A stretch of DNA of 64,000 nt, taken from positions 1,240,001 to 1,304,000 of the forward strand of contig JAAVTG010000554.1 in assembly GCA_011947345.1 (NCBI GenBank), read 5' to 3'. The position numbers and the translations under genes were made by a program. The DNA is from Phytophthora quininea (taxonomy: Eukaryota > Oomycota > Peronosporomycetes > Peronosporales > Peronosporaceae). The notes under the pieces were generated by a model. That model ran no database searches. It was not told the origin of the DNA and saw nothing but the letters and a program-made list of their open reading frames with translations. The stretch's first letter is position 1, and the number at the start of each line of letters is the position of its first letter. Positions 24,716 through 35,680 of this stretch are shown here, one piece after another.

Positions 24716-26951
24716 ATGCAGTTCTCCATGCCCACAGCGGTGGAGCGCGTGCCCGAAGGCTCGCAGGTGAACGACACGGAGCAGGAGCAGGAGGAGGCGC
24801 TGCTGCGGCTGGCCGCGCGCATGAAGCAGAACGTGGCCACGGGGACCGCCGCCGCCACATCTTCAAGAAGTACCGGGACTGCTTCACCGGCATGGAGGCC
24901 GTGGACTGGATGCTGGAGCAGATGGAGGCCAAGAGCGTCGCCGAGGCCGTCCGCAAGGGCCAGGGGCTGATGTCCCACCACTACATCGAGAAGGTCGAGA
25001 AGGAGACCAAGTTCGAGTACAACAAGAAGCGCTTCTACCGCTTCACGGCCACCACGCCAGAGTTCGTCACGGCGGTGGAACGCCCGCTGCCCAGCGCCAC
25101 GCTGGACCTGCCGCTGAGTGCCGCGGCCAGGCGGCGCGCGCTCGCTGCGCTCATCGGCGGCTTCGTGGCCGACGCGGCGTCTACGTCGCTCAACGGCGTC
25201 TCCCACCCGGAGAAGACCATCCCCAACCTGCTGCGACTGGACTTTGACCCCGCGTTCTGCGGGCTCTACGACACGGCGGACGGCAACGACAAGGGCGGCA
25301 GGACGAGGATGGAGTCGTCCACGGGCTTCGAGGCGCGCATCTTGCTGCAGTGCATTGCTCGCCGCGGACACATCCACGGCTCGCAGCTGGCCAAGGACGC
25401 CTACTGGGGGTTCAAGAACGACTCAAGACTGCTGAGTGCGTCCTCGCGGGCGTTCATCAAGCGCGTGCACTCCGGCAAGGGTTGGCCGCATTGCGCCGTC
25501 AAGTGCCGCTCCATCGACGTGCTATCGCTGATCCCCATCGTGGTGGCGCTGTACGCTGGCACGAACTCGCTGTTCACCAAGGTGGACGAGCTGGTCAAAG
25601 TGTTCTACGTCGGCACAAGAGTTCGCGACGCGGCGCTAGTGGCCGCATTTGTGTTGGAGCAGGTGATTCTTGGAGCGTCTGTACTGCAGGCGATGCGCAT
25701 GAGCATCCGAACGGAGCGACTCAGCGTCAAGCAGCGCAAGGTCATCTTTAAAGCATTCACCAAGTCGCAGCTGCCCAGCTACGAGGCGATCCAGAAGTTC
25801 GGCAACCGCGGGTCGCTGCCGGGTGGATTCCACGCCGTGTTGCAGCCGCTGTTTGTGCTGAACGACTACCCCACCGCGGTGCGCGAGAACATCATTGGAG
25901 GTGGCCGTACTTGTCGTCGTGCCATGTTTATCGGCGCTTGCTTTGCAGCCCAGGACGGTCTGGATAGCATCCCGGAGGGCTGGATCAAGAAGACGCAGTA
26001 CTTTGATTTCATTGAGGCGGACGCCAGCTCGCTGGTCGGTCGCCGCGAGGTCCAGGGCTCCTTCACGGAGGACGAAGAAGACCGCTTGGCCGCCTACGGG
26101 GACTACGTGCCGAGATCGTCCGTGTCGTCTTCTCGTCGCATGGCCACCGAGCTCTCCGAGTCTCGCCGTAGCAGCAACCGCCCGCCATCCAACAATGGCG
26201 ATGCACGTGACGACAAGGAGCCCGACGCTGCCCCCGAGCCGGTCTCAAGGCGTTCCTCGCGACCTTCCTCTCGTCGCTCGTCTGGTCCGATCCGCCGCCG
26301 ATCGAACAGCTACGCGTCCTCGGGCGGTTTGTCGTCGCCGCGTTCGTGCGCGTCCAACTTCTCTTACGCTTCTCAGACGACGACCGCATCAAGCGTGCGC
26401 TCGGTCATCGACCTGGGAGATATGGACAAGTTTTACCAGAGCGGTGTGGGCAACTCCCTCGGCTCCGGTTCGACGCCCCGCTCCAGCAGCGGCACCGATG
26501 GCCGCCTCAGCTTCGAGATGCAAAAGTTTTTCCAGGCTTACGGCGCCGCTGCCGCTGCTCGTGGTTCGCGCGGGTCGGGCGGTTCCTACGGCGAGAACGG
26601 ATCGTACAACAGCGGGTCCTCTACTGTGCGCTCTAGCGACCTGAACCAGCTGCGTCCGAGCGACATGGCCCCGTACCTTCGCCGGAGCTCTGCTTCTGCG
26701 CGTCGAAGCGAGCAGCTCCGCAACAGCTACATCGCAAGTGCGCGCCGCAGTGACACCAACCTAATGTACGGCAACCAGCAGCCTCGATACTCGGGCAAGA
26801 CCACGCGCGTCAGTGAGCCCAACGCGTTCTACCGCCGATCATCGTCGACCCCGCGTATGCCCCCGAGCTCGAGCGATCGGATGATGTTGTGCTGGCGCAC
26901 CGCGTGTCCCTGGACGAAGAGCAGCGCGTGAGTCTTCACGCCATCCTGTAA
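24716..26951 (+). CDS. DEP domain fused to J1-type ADP-ribosylglycohydrolase
   Basis: 745 residues. DEP domain at about 45-120 (HIFKKYRDCFTGMEAVDWML, RKGQGLMSHHYIEKV). From about 145 the ADP-ribosylglycohydrolase/J1-crystallin fold follows: AALIGGFVADAA, a PNLLRLDFDP loop, FEARILLQCIA, LPGGFHAVLQ and RAMFIGACFAAQDGLDSIPEGWI. Family enzymes remove ADP-ribose from proteins using two Mg2+ held by acidic residues. Here the loop usually written GGD-x-x-SR reads GGGRTCRRA, so a metal-ligand Asp is replaced and activity is doubtful. A Ser/Arg-rich disordered tail of about 280 residues follows. G4 at 24841-24844 and C4 at 26849-26852 each need one more base; the CDS is then exactly 746 codons and ends with HAIL and TAA at 26949. 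Confidence 0.82.
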
Positions 26952-27803
26952 CTTGGATCGGGAAGCAGAAGACCAACCACCTCTGAGTGAGTACGCGGCT
27001 CGAGTTTCGTGATCTGCTGCTGTAGCGACCGACAAACGGAGCTACGAGCAAGCGGTAAGGAGGGACGATGGTGGGTTGCCTAATTTATTTGACACTATGA
27101 GTGCAGCGAAAACGAGAACAGCACCAGAAACATTCGGCCGTCGTGTGGGCCGCGTGTGGCATGGCGGGGAGATAAAAGTTAGGAAGTAGATAGCCTGGCG
27201 GCTCCGAGAAGGAGAGTTTTAAACGTGACTGTCATATTTGTTTTGCCGACGTCCTTGTGCTCACCAATCGAACCTCCTTTGTCAGACCGACGAACAGCAA
27301 AGTGCACCATCCCAATGATCAGAAACACGAGCACCATGCCTTTGGCAACTCGAGGAACGAGTTTCTTATGCCCATTTGCTCAGGTGTTGGTGAGGCCACC
27401 TATCTCTGTAGTCTGCATGTTGGCCAACACCCCTCGAGACCGAAGTACTCGAAAGCTGCGCGGCGGAATGAAGGCAGCTGAGGGATTCACGTCAATCTGA
27501 CGCAAGATAGATAGCCTCGAATGTAGTTTTTGAGCTTGTCTGTGCGTCTACCACAACGCTGCAGGCGAGAGCCGCAAGGTTATAACCAAACGATGTCGGA
27601 ATGTATTAAATACTCTGCAAAGCCTGCCGATCCAGAGATCGATTGCACCTCGTCAACTCCACTCCACCGCGCTACGTTGATCGCTCTATGGCCTCTGCTC
27701 AGCCCCAAGTCGATCTCGATCCGTGAGGCTATCGCTCATTTGCGTTGTGCCATTCCCCAACTTGCTTTCAACCCCTCGAGTCAATTGCCAGTAGCTCCCC
27801 GTC
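26952..27803. other. Intergenic stretch before the first GH131 gene
   Basis: It contains the 3' flank of the DEP-hydrolase gene and the promoter of GH131. Only short overlapping frames without recognisable motifs are present. I see no gene. Confidence 0.5.
27734..27775 (+). promoter_or_regulatory. Candidate oomycete initiator-type core promoter
   Basis: GCTCATT (27734-27740) matches the beginning of the oomycete initiator consensus, and is followed within 40 bp by a CAACTT/TTTCAAC tract. It lies about 65 bp before the GH131 start codon, the usual distance for these core elements. The match to the second half of the initiator is weak. Confidence 0.35.
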
Positions 27804-28631
27804 ATGAAGATTTCGACAGCTCTTCTCAGTCTCGTGGCGTTCGCGTCGTCGTCGCTGTCAGTCTCCGCCGCCGCCGCTGGTGCTGGCAAGCCACTCCCTT
27901 GGGACGGCCGCGGGAACGACCTGGTCGAAGGAATGCTCGACGACAAGTACAGCACCAAAATCCTGACCAACCGCAACGGCAAGACGGATGGCTACCCTGC
28001 CGACTACGTGACTGTCAAGGCTGACGGTCGCTCGCCGGCGTACAACGGCGACTCGGGTGTGATTAACGTAGGCGTGGACTCGGACGCTATCTACGGCACC
28101 GACAGGACCGCTCGCCGCTCCGAGCTGGTGCAGACCATCACTGCCAACCCCGACGGCACCACTTTCTTCCGCGCGAGCATTCTCAAGGACAACGCCTTCA
28201 ACTACCCGTTGGGCTGGAAGGTGATCTTCCCGGGCTCGAACCTCTTTGACATCCACATAGACGCCACGACGGACTTGCCCAAGGTTCTGTTCCTGACCAA
28301 TGGCACGGAGAAGGCCCACTGGACGTCGCGGTTCAAGGTCGACACATGGTACAACTTTGGCGTCGGAGTACTTCCATCCGAGAAGGGCGACGGCACCAAG
28401 GTCGAGTTTTACACGAGCACGGGCGACGCCGAGTTGGTGCTGAACGTGACGGCCGAGGTCCCCATCAAGCCCGCCACTTCGTACGAGATGCACTACGGAC
28501 TCTTCACGCAGTCCAAGAAGACGGACGGTCCTCTGATGACAGCGAGGCAGGAGGTAATGGCCTTCAACGGCATCTCGGCCGAGGCCGAGGTGGTGACATC
28601 GGCAGGAGGAGCGACGCAAAGCGAGGCGTAG
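27804..28631 (+). CDS. Secreted glycoside hydrolase family 131 (GH131) protein
   Basis: 275 residues, intronless and uninterrupted. The signal peptide (MKISTALLSLVAFASSSLSVSA) is followed by the GH131 catalytic core: LPWDGR at about 31, RRSELVQ at about 109, GTTFFRAS, a W/F-rich strand (LGWKVIFPGSNLFDIHID), DTWYNFGVGV at about 184, VEFYTSTGDAELVLN and MHYGLFTQ. GH131 enzymes of fungi and oomycetes cleave beta-1,3/1,6- and beta-1,4-glucans of walls. The family placement rests on recognised motifs; substrate is inferred. This is the only copy in the window on the plus strand and outside the 58-64 kb cluster, and the only full-length one with neither frame break nor extra tail. It is convergent with the kinase gene, with about 100 bp between stops. 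Confidence 0.75.
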   Translation: MKISTALLSLVAFASSSLSVSAAAAGAGKPLPWDGRGNDLVEGMLDDKYSTKILTNRNGKTDGYPADYVTVKADGRSPAYNGDSGVINVGVDSDAIYGTDRTARRSELVQTITANPDGTTFFRASILKDNAFNYPLGWKVIFPGSNLFDIHIDATTDLPKVLFLTNGTEKAHWTSRFKVDTWYNFGVGVLPSEKGDGTKVEFYTSTGDAELVLNVTAEVPIKPATSYEMHYGLFTQSKKTDGPLMTARQEVMAFNGISAEAEVVTSAGGATQSEA

Positions 28632-28734
28632 ATTTGTGTGTCAAAGGCTGCAGTAGTATGAAGAGAAGCTTTCATGCACGACATTTCATTTAGGTGTGGT
28701 GCTTTCCCCACTACTTGCAATGCATCCGACTCAT

Positions 28735-29720
28735 CTACGCGATAGCAGCCTCCGTCACCGTGCGGCGTTGGAGTACGGGGTGCTGCCAGATCTCATCGAT
28801 GGAAACGCGCTCTGCCGGGTCCACTTTGAGCATTTTTGCCAGCAGGTCCTGCATCTCTTCCGAGACCTCCTGATTGAGCTTCCAGGCGTTGAATACGGCC
28901 TTGATGCCGCGCTTAGCCACGTACCGAAAGCCCGGGTCGGACGGATCTGCTCGCTCAAACGGTGGCGACGACGTGAGTAGGATGAAGAAGGCGATGCCCA
29001 CCGACCAAATGTCGGCTTTGCGGGGTCGTAGCGCTCTCTCGCCACGATCTCCGGCGCCATGTAGTAATTCTTGCCCACGGTCTCCTCGCATAGGAAGCTG
29101 CGACCGCCGGTGGTGTCCTGAACGCACAGACCAAAGTCAGCGATCACCGCTCGCCCGTTGCGCAGCAGGATGTTCTCGAGACTCATGTCTCGGTGGGCGA
29201 TGCCGTGCGTGTGCAGGAAGCGCAGGCCGGCCAGGACGTCCACGAGGTACTGGTGGGCGACACCTTCCTGCAGCCGTTTAGAGCCCTCGACGCCGTTTAC
29301 TAAAGGACCATCGTCGTCGGAGCTCTCGAATGCTTCCACTTCCACCGCCTTTTGCTCGACGTCGTCGCCGCTGCTGCTCTCGGCCTCGGCCGGCTGCACG
29401 CAGGCGTCCAGCAGATCGCCGTTGTCGCAGTAGTCCAGCACCATGTGCAGCACGCCGCCGCCCTTGGCCACGAAGTAGCTGTGCAGGTTGATGACGTTCG
29501 GGTGGCCGCCCAACGCGCGCACGCGGTTGAGCACCTCCACCTCGTGCAGCACGTTCTCCTGCACGAGCTCCTGCGAGCGAGAGGTCTGCTGTAGCGCCAG
29601 CTGCAGGTCCACGGTCTTGACCACCACCTTCTCGCCCGTCAGGCGGTCTCGGCTGAGCAGGATCTCGCCGAAGATGGCGGCGCGCAGCGTCGACTCGGTC
29701 TCGTAGCGGCAGATACCCAT
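28735..29720 (-). CDS. Serine/threonine protein kinase
   Basis: 328 residues, almost entirely a kinase domain. VVVKTVDL supplies the ATP-anchoring Lys; IAHRDMSLENILL is the catalytic loop (HRD with Lys replaced by Ser, HRDMSLEN); IADFGLC is the magnesium loop; YYMAPEIV is the APE motif; ADIWSVGIAFFILLT follows. The position normally Lys in HRDxKxxN reads Ser, which is unusual. An acidic insert (AEAESSSGDD ... ESSDDDG) lies between the N- and C-lobe helices. The C4 run at 29022-29025 lacks one base; with it, YDPRKADIWSVG is continuous and the length is exactly 329 codons. CAMK-like affinity is my impression only. Substrate and pathway are unknown. Confidence 0.85.
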
Positions 29721-30426
29721 GGGGAGTGGATGAAGTTGTATGAGCTCGTGCTGCTACTGACTACTACGGAAGGTTGGATGTTGAAGGGAACCACTGCAAG
29801 ACGACCACCTCAGGCTGCAGGCAGGAGGACAGGCGGCCTCCAGCTGGTTTTGGCGTGTTGGTCCAGGTCGTACTTGCGTCGTCCGGCTGAGGAATGAGCC
29901 AAACGCTGGGGAGCTCTTTTCTTTCTACGATCCGGTTGCAAATAGTTGCCGTTGCTGTTGCTGCTGCTGATAGCGAAAGAGCTCGCGTACTACTAAAGCG
30001 GCGATAGATTTCTCTAGGCGTTGGGGTCAGTCGGAGCCGACCAACAGCGCCGGGTTAGGCTCGCCTCGAAGATGCCAAGGATGCCAGCGCAGCGAGCTAT
30101 TTGACGCTTTGCAACGCCTTCGTGAACGAGATCTACTCGTCCGCAGCGTAGCTGGCCGTTCGCTCAGTCACCGCGGAAAGTCTGTGCACGGACCTGTGGA
30201 CTGCCAAGAGAGCTGGTTGCGCACCGCCAGCACCACGCCCAGAAGCACCCCGAAGGCTCACTTTCCGCCGCATCAAAGCGACCACTTCAACATGTGACGT
30301 GTGAAACTCGGTTGGTACCGTGTACCATGAGAAAACTATCCACGCCAAGATGCTGCCCGAGCAGGAGAACGAGGGGCTGCTGCTGCCTATAGCAGCCCCG
30401 CCAAGCACCGCCGCCGCCCGCGCCGC
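29721..30426. other. Divergent intergenic stretch between kinase and GH35
   Basis: The two genes are transcribed away from each other, so this 706-bp interval holds both promoters. A GTTGCTGTTGCTGCTGCT tract lies near 29951-29968. No coding sequence was recognised. Confidence 0.5.
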
Positions 30427-33029
30427 ATGGACGTGGCCTGTCTGGCGGTCGTTGCTTTCGTAGCCTGCTTTGTTAGCGTGAGGCCGCCCGCTATGCGCCT
30501 CGAGAACCCCTTTTGATTGCCCAGCGCCCAGAGCACTTCCATTTCCTGACGTACGATGACATTGGTCCGGATAAACGGCAGTCTGGATACACGGTCAGCT
30601 ACTCCCCGAGGGGCTTCGAGATCGATGGCAGGAAGACGCTGCTCCTGGGCGGATCCATCCACTACCCTCGCAGTTCGGTCGGGTCCTGGGAGAAGCTGCT
30701 CCGAGAAGCCAAGAAGGACGGACTCAACCACGTCGAGATGTGTAAGTAAAGTGGCCTGTGTGTGTGTGTTGTAGTAGCCAGTAGAGACTGATGCTGTATG
30801 TTGCTCCTGGTGGGGGTAGATGTGTTTTGGAACCTCCACGAACAAGATCGCGGGGTCTTCAACTTTGCAGGGAACGCCAACATCACCAGATTCTACGAGC
30901 TGGCAGCGCAGGTGGGTCTGTTCCTGCATGTGCGCTTCGGTCCGTATGTGTGCGCCGAGTGGAGCAACGGGGGCTTGCCGGTGTGGCTGGATCACATTTC
31001 CGGGATGAAAGTGCGCTCCAGCAATGCGCCGTGGCAACGCGAGATGGAGCGATTTGTCAAGTACATGGTGGATCTGTCGAGACCGTTCCTGGCGAGCAAC
31101 GGAGGCCCGATCATCATGGCGCAGATCGAGAACGAGTTTGCCATGAAAGACCCAGAGTATGTCGAATGGTGCGGCGACCTCGTGCGAAGACTGAACACGT
31201 CTATTCCTTGGGTCATGTACGTCATTTGTTGAACTAACAATGCTATATAGAGGCTTTAATGACGACTGTGTGGCTTGCAGGTGCTACGCCAACGCTGCTA
31301 GCAATACAATCCTCTCGTGCAACGGCAACGACTGCGTTGATTTCGCCAAGAAACAAGTCAAGGACAGGCCCTCCGATCCGCTTGTTTGGACGGAGGATGA
31401 AGGGTGGTTCGAGACCTGGGCTAGAGATAAATCCAGCTTTCTGCCGAGCGACCAGCGAGCTCCTGAAGAAGTGGCATATGCTGTCGCGCGTTGGTTTGCT
31501 GTCGGTGGCGCGGCGCACAACTATTATGTGCGTATCGTTTGCCTTGAATATGCTTGACTTTATACCCGAACTAATGCTGACCCGTTTTTCATGCTTAGAT
31601 GTATCACGGTGGCAACAACTACGGAAGAGCAGCCTCTGCTGGAGTCACTACGATGTATGCCGACGGAGTGAACCTGCATGCCGATGGTCTCAGCAACGAG
31701 CCGAAACGCACGCATCTGCGCAAACTCCACGAAGCGTTGATTGAGTGCAACGACATTTTAATGCGCTGCGAGCGTCAGCTGTTGCATCCCCATGACTTGC
31801 CTCCTGCTGACGGACAAGCAAACGATGCTACTTTATTGCAGCGCGCCTTCATCTACGGTGCTGAAGGATCACCCCAGGTCACGTTCTTGGAGAATGAAGC
31901 CAACAAACAGGTAGCTGTGAGCTACGCCGGTAAAAGATTCGAGCTAGCGGCAAGATCTGTTGCTATTCTCAAGGATGGCGATCTCCTGTTCGACACCGGA
32001 AATGTGGAGAAGTCGTTTCCAGGTCACCAGCGTCGCACGTATACACCAATTGTGGCGGCACCCTCTTTGAATTGGTCGACGTGGACGGAGTTGGACGCGC
32101 CGACACTGACGCTGAGGAAACGAGTCACAGCCGATCGGCCGATGGAGCAGCTCGCCCTGACTGCAGACCGCTCCGATTATCTGACATATGAAACCACATT
32201 TACTTGGGACAACGGGGATACTAGTGGTGCCCATTCGGCTACCTTGTTGGTGACGTCGTGCGAGGCCAACAGCATTCTCGTGTTCGTGGATGGCTATTTT
32301 GCTGGGGAGAGGCACCTAGCGTATCCTGGAGGTAACTGCTCCAAGGAATTTAAATTCCACCTGCCGCTCAACTTGGCGGCTGACCGCACGCATGATTTGA
32401 AGCTCGTGTCGGTCGGTTTGGGGATCTACTCGCTCGGCCACAGTCATAAGAAGGGTGTGACAGGTTCGGTACGAGTTGGCCACACCAGCTTGGTCGATGG
32501 CCGATCGTGGCAAATGTTGCCGGCGCTTGTCGGCGAGCAATTGGAGATTTTCCGCTGGCAGTGGTTGGGCTCGGTGCCGTGGACTTCGGTTCCTCCTCGT
32601 CATGGGGTAGAATCTGTGGGGAATAGTAATCGCGGTGGCAGAAAGTTGCTGAGCTGGCTTTCGACGTCGTTCCGCCTGCCGAACGAGTTGGCGTCGTCGT
32701 CTTCACAGGACTCTTCGATCCTCCTGGATTGCGTCGGGCTCACGCGTGGCCGCGCGTATATTAACGGCCATGACCTGGGGCGCTACTGGCTCATCAATGA
32801 AGAGGGCGACTTTGTGCAGCGCTACTACCACATCCCGCGAGACTGGCTGCGGAAGCACGAGGAGAACTTGCTGGTCGTGTTCGACGAGCTGGGTGGATCT
32901 GTCGCCGATGTCCGTGTGGTCCTATCGACAATGGTCGTCGACGTCGACAACGACGTAGATGCAAGTGGCGACGTCGGCACCACGGTAGATATCGGTGGCA
33001 GCGCAGCCCTCGCGGTCGGGCGCGAGTGA
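30427..33029 (+). CDS. Secreted beta-galactosidase, glycoside hydrolase family 35
   Basis: 780 residues in five exons: 30427-30477, 30525-30741, 30820-31216, 31281-31527 and 31599-33029. All junctions are GT-AG, and exon lengths sum to an exact codon multiple with no frame break. A hydrophobic N-terminus (VACLAVVAFVACFVS) serves as signal peptide. The GH35 barrel follows: LLGGSIHYPRSS, VRFGPYVCAEWSNGGLPVWL, AQIENEF with the acid/base Glu, WTEDEGWFETWA with the nucleophile Glu region, and the NYYMYHGGNNYGR signature. A beta-sandwich C-terminal half ends in an acidic, Val/Asp-rich tail (VVDVDNDVDASGDVG). The enzyme releases terminal beta-galactose, plausibly from plant cell-wall polymers. Confidence 0.93.
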
Positions 33030-33478
33030 AAGTGCGTTCAGCAGTCGAAAAGCTCATTTCGGTAGACGACAGATGGATACGTTTTGTGTGGTCCACACGA
33101 CCTTCTAATGTTAGCCTCGAACATGTCGCACGTCGTCTGATCGGGAAGGCGTCATCATTTTGAGCACTCGGGGCTTTTCCTGCCGCTCTGGTGTCGAAAC
33201 GCCCTTCGCTGCAAATACATGTATGCCAGCTCCGCCAAGTTGTCCACGAGGCCGGCACGAGCGTGCAGCATCACCGAGGCCCTGGTCTTATCAACGGATT
33301 TTCGTGTCCACTGCAAACCCAGAATCTTGGCTGTCTCAGCAGCTGTTTCAGAGCTCGATTTGGGTCGATTTGGGTCGATTTGAGTCGGTTTGTGTCTGCC
33401 CCCAGCGCGGGACTCGCCACATACAGTTTCGGCCTGACCTCGTCGCGCTTCTCTCCCTTCGCCGCAGGCCCTCTCGCG
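33030..33478. other. Intergenic stretch before the SNARE gene
   Basis: It holds the 3' flank of GH35 and the 5' flank of the SNARE gene, including a short tandem repeat described separately. No gene was seen. Confidence 0.5.
33356..33395 (+). repeat. Four-unit 10-bp tandem repeat upstream of the SNARE gene
   Basis: Units CGATTTGGGT (33356-33365 and 33366-33375), CGATTTGAGT (33376-33385) and CGGTTTGTGT (33386-33395) follow one another without gaps, ending 83 bp before the ATG. The 10-bp period places each unit on the same face of the helix. Confidence 0.8.
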
Positions 33479-34421
33479 ATGAGCTACATGTCGGCGGACT
33501 CGCCCAAGATCGGCGAGGCCGAGCACTACAATGCGCTGGTGCAGGAGACGTCCAAGGCCGTGGGCCAGTTCAACCAGGTGACGCGCTCCATCGCGCAGAA
33601 GATGACGCTGTTCGGCACGCCGCAGGACTCGCGCGCTAACCACCAGCAGCTCACGGAGCTCACGGACCGCGGCAACAAGCTGGTGGCCAAGATCAACCGA
33701 CGCCTGCAGGAGCTGGACAAGGCCGCCAAGACCTCGGGCGGCCGCGCGCCGCACGCAGGTGGCCAAGCTGTCGACGGACTACAAGAACCAGCTCAAGAGC
33801 TTCGAGGAGACGTGCCAGAGGCTGCTGGAGGCCGAGCGCGCGGCGGTGCACAACCTGCGCCAGTCGTCGCTGTCCTTCCGGTCGGACGACCTGGACAAGC
33901 CCGAGGGCTTCGATGGGTACAACGAGGACCAGATCTACGCGCAGGCCAATGTCATGAGCTACAATGAGGACGGTCAGGACGGAATGCGGTGTGGGAGGGC
34001 GTTGTTTTCGCGGCGTTGACTAACGAAGAGTACCTTTGCTGACTGCTGTAGACTTGGTGCGACGAGAAGAGGACATTCTGAAGATCAACCAGCAGCTGCA
34101 CGAGGTGAACGCCGCTTTCCAGGAAGTCGACGGGCTGGTGCAGGACCAAGGCGAGATTGTCGGTGCGTGGCGACCTGGACTGAGCAATTCTTTCTGTTTA
34201 AGACGACTGACGTTGTGGCTCTCTTGCGCGTTCTGGCAGTGGACATTGAGGAGGACACACAGCAGGCGCAGGAGAACACGCAGGGCGCCCTGCACAACGT
34301 GCGGGAGGCCAACCTCAAGCGAGGCTTCTGCAAGTGCTCCAAGACCAAGCTCATCTGCTTTGGCATCTTTGCGCTGGTCGTCATTGTGGCGATCATTGCC
34401 GTGTTGACCGCCGTCAAGTAG
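33479..34421 (+). CDS. Qa-SNARE, syntaxin-7/PEP12-like
   Basis: About 261 residues. An N-terminal Habc-like helical domain (VGQFNQVTRSIAQK, ELTDRGNKLVAKINRRLQEL, STDYKNQLKSFEETCQ) precedes the SNARE helix (LVRREEDILKINQQLHEVN, zero-layer Gln in QDQGEIV) and a C-terminal anchor (LICFGIFALVVIVAIIAVLT). This is the endosomal/vacuolar Qa-SNARE layout, and it would drive fusion of late endosomes. Introns: 34163-34239, and one ending at 34051 whose donor is probably 33973 (GTCAGG, non-canonical but in phase). A frame slip near 33745-33752 in a GCGCGCC tract needs one base removed or two added. The start ATG at 33479 precedes the first helix. Confidence 0.87.
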
Positions 34422-35680
34422 ACAGCGCTCGGAAGCTGCAGCACGTGAGCGCAGGCGGGGCTGTGCATTTTCACTCCTATTTACAGCCAGCGCAGAGCTG
34501 GGTCGACCCTGCCGCCGGCCTGCTTGCTATCTCTCCATTTAGTAAATAAGTTTTGCTCCATCTCCGCTCTGCCAGCGCTGCGGCACTTGGCAAGTCTTGC
34601 TGCTCTTCAACCGTCTGCACACGAAGATGGCCACCTTGCTGCGGTTCCAGACACAGACGCAGACCTCACCACTCTGTCCGCAAACCCGGCACCACGACTC
34701 GACTGCTCGCTACAGCCGGCAGCACAATGGTGCCAGCGCATGAACGTCTGGCAGCACTGTATTTTGAGTACCCATTCTTCTTTTCAGCCAATCTCAGCAT
34801 CCCGACCTTCACTCATGTTTCGACGTTTCTGCGCACGTTCTCTACGGAACGGCTGCTTGGGTTGACTTCGACCGAGCCTCATTTCCCAAGATGCTCACTG
34901 GTACCAGGATGCCTGCGCGATTCCAAGTCTTACAAGCCAAGTCCACTCCGTCTGCGGGCGACGAGGCGCCGCGCGGCCCGGGAGCCCGCAGCGCCCCGCC
35001 CGGCAGGACCAAGCCAAGTTGAATCGCGTCGCGGAGGCTTGAGCCCGCTGGCTGCGGCGAGCGCCGAGCCAGAGCCGCCTCGCCGCGTGCAGCCAGCCAC
35101 GATCGAAGCTCAAGCCCTTGCGCGCGTCGCAAGCGGAAACAGAACGCACACCAGTGGCGTCTCGACAGACGCCCATTCGTATTGGTCGGTGGGTCGATCG
35201 CCGGCGGCTGGCCTCGTGTTCCTCGCGGAGCTCTCCCCTCCTTTTCAGCAGCCCAAAATGACGGAATTTTGACTCTCGAGTTTCTGCGAGGGCGCCGCCA
35301 GCCGCCTCCATGCACAACTTCCCTGCCCCCAGCTTGGTTCCCACTATTTAACTCACACACACACCACACCAGAGCTACTCAAGACCCTCCTGCTGCCTTC
35401 GCGGCGTCCGGAGCTGTTCGACCACTCCCCTCCCTGGCTGAGGGACCTCGCAGGAGCAAAAGGCTTGCGACCACAAGAACAGACTTCGGAGGTCACGTTG
35501 GCGTCGAGAGACTGAGCTGCTCGCCCACTACCATTAGCTTTACAACACCCTCGTTCGAACCAAATACACCACCGAATGACTTTGCATCAGCAGCACTTTC
35601 TGTCATGCGGCGTCTCTATCCACTTTCCTCCCACCAATGAACTCCTTCAGTCGCTTCCATCAGATCCGACCTCGACCGCG
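34422..35680. other. 1.26-kb stretch between SNARE and selenophosphate synthetase, no gene recognised
   Basis: Long overlapping open frames exist on both strands (for example minus 34842-35369), but their residue make-up is the Arg/Ala/Pro-rich kind typical of GC-rich non-coding sequence, with no motif, signal peptide or repeat. A CA tract lies at 35352-35370. Confidence 0.45.

Noticed and set aside
30758..30770. TG microsatellite as a mobile-element footprint
   Set aside because: It is a short repeat inside the second GH35 intron (30742-30819) with normal splice sites around it.
34553..35272. 239-residue plus-strand frame, and a 175-residue minus-strand frame opposite it
   Set aside because: Both are Arg/Ala/Pro/Ser-rich without motifs, overlap each other, and reflect GC-rich non-coding sequence.
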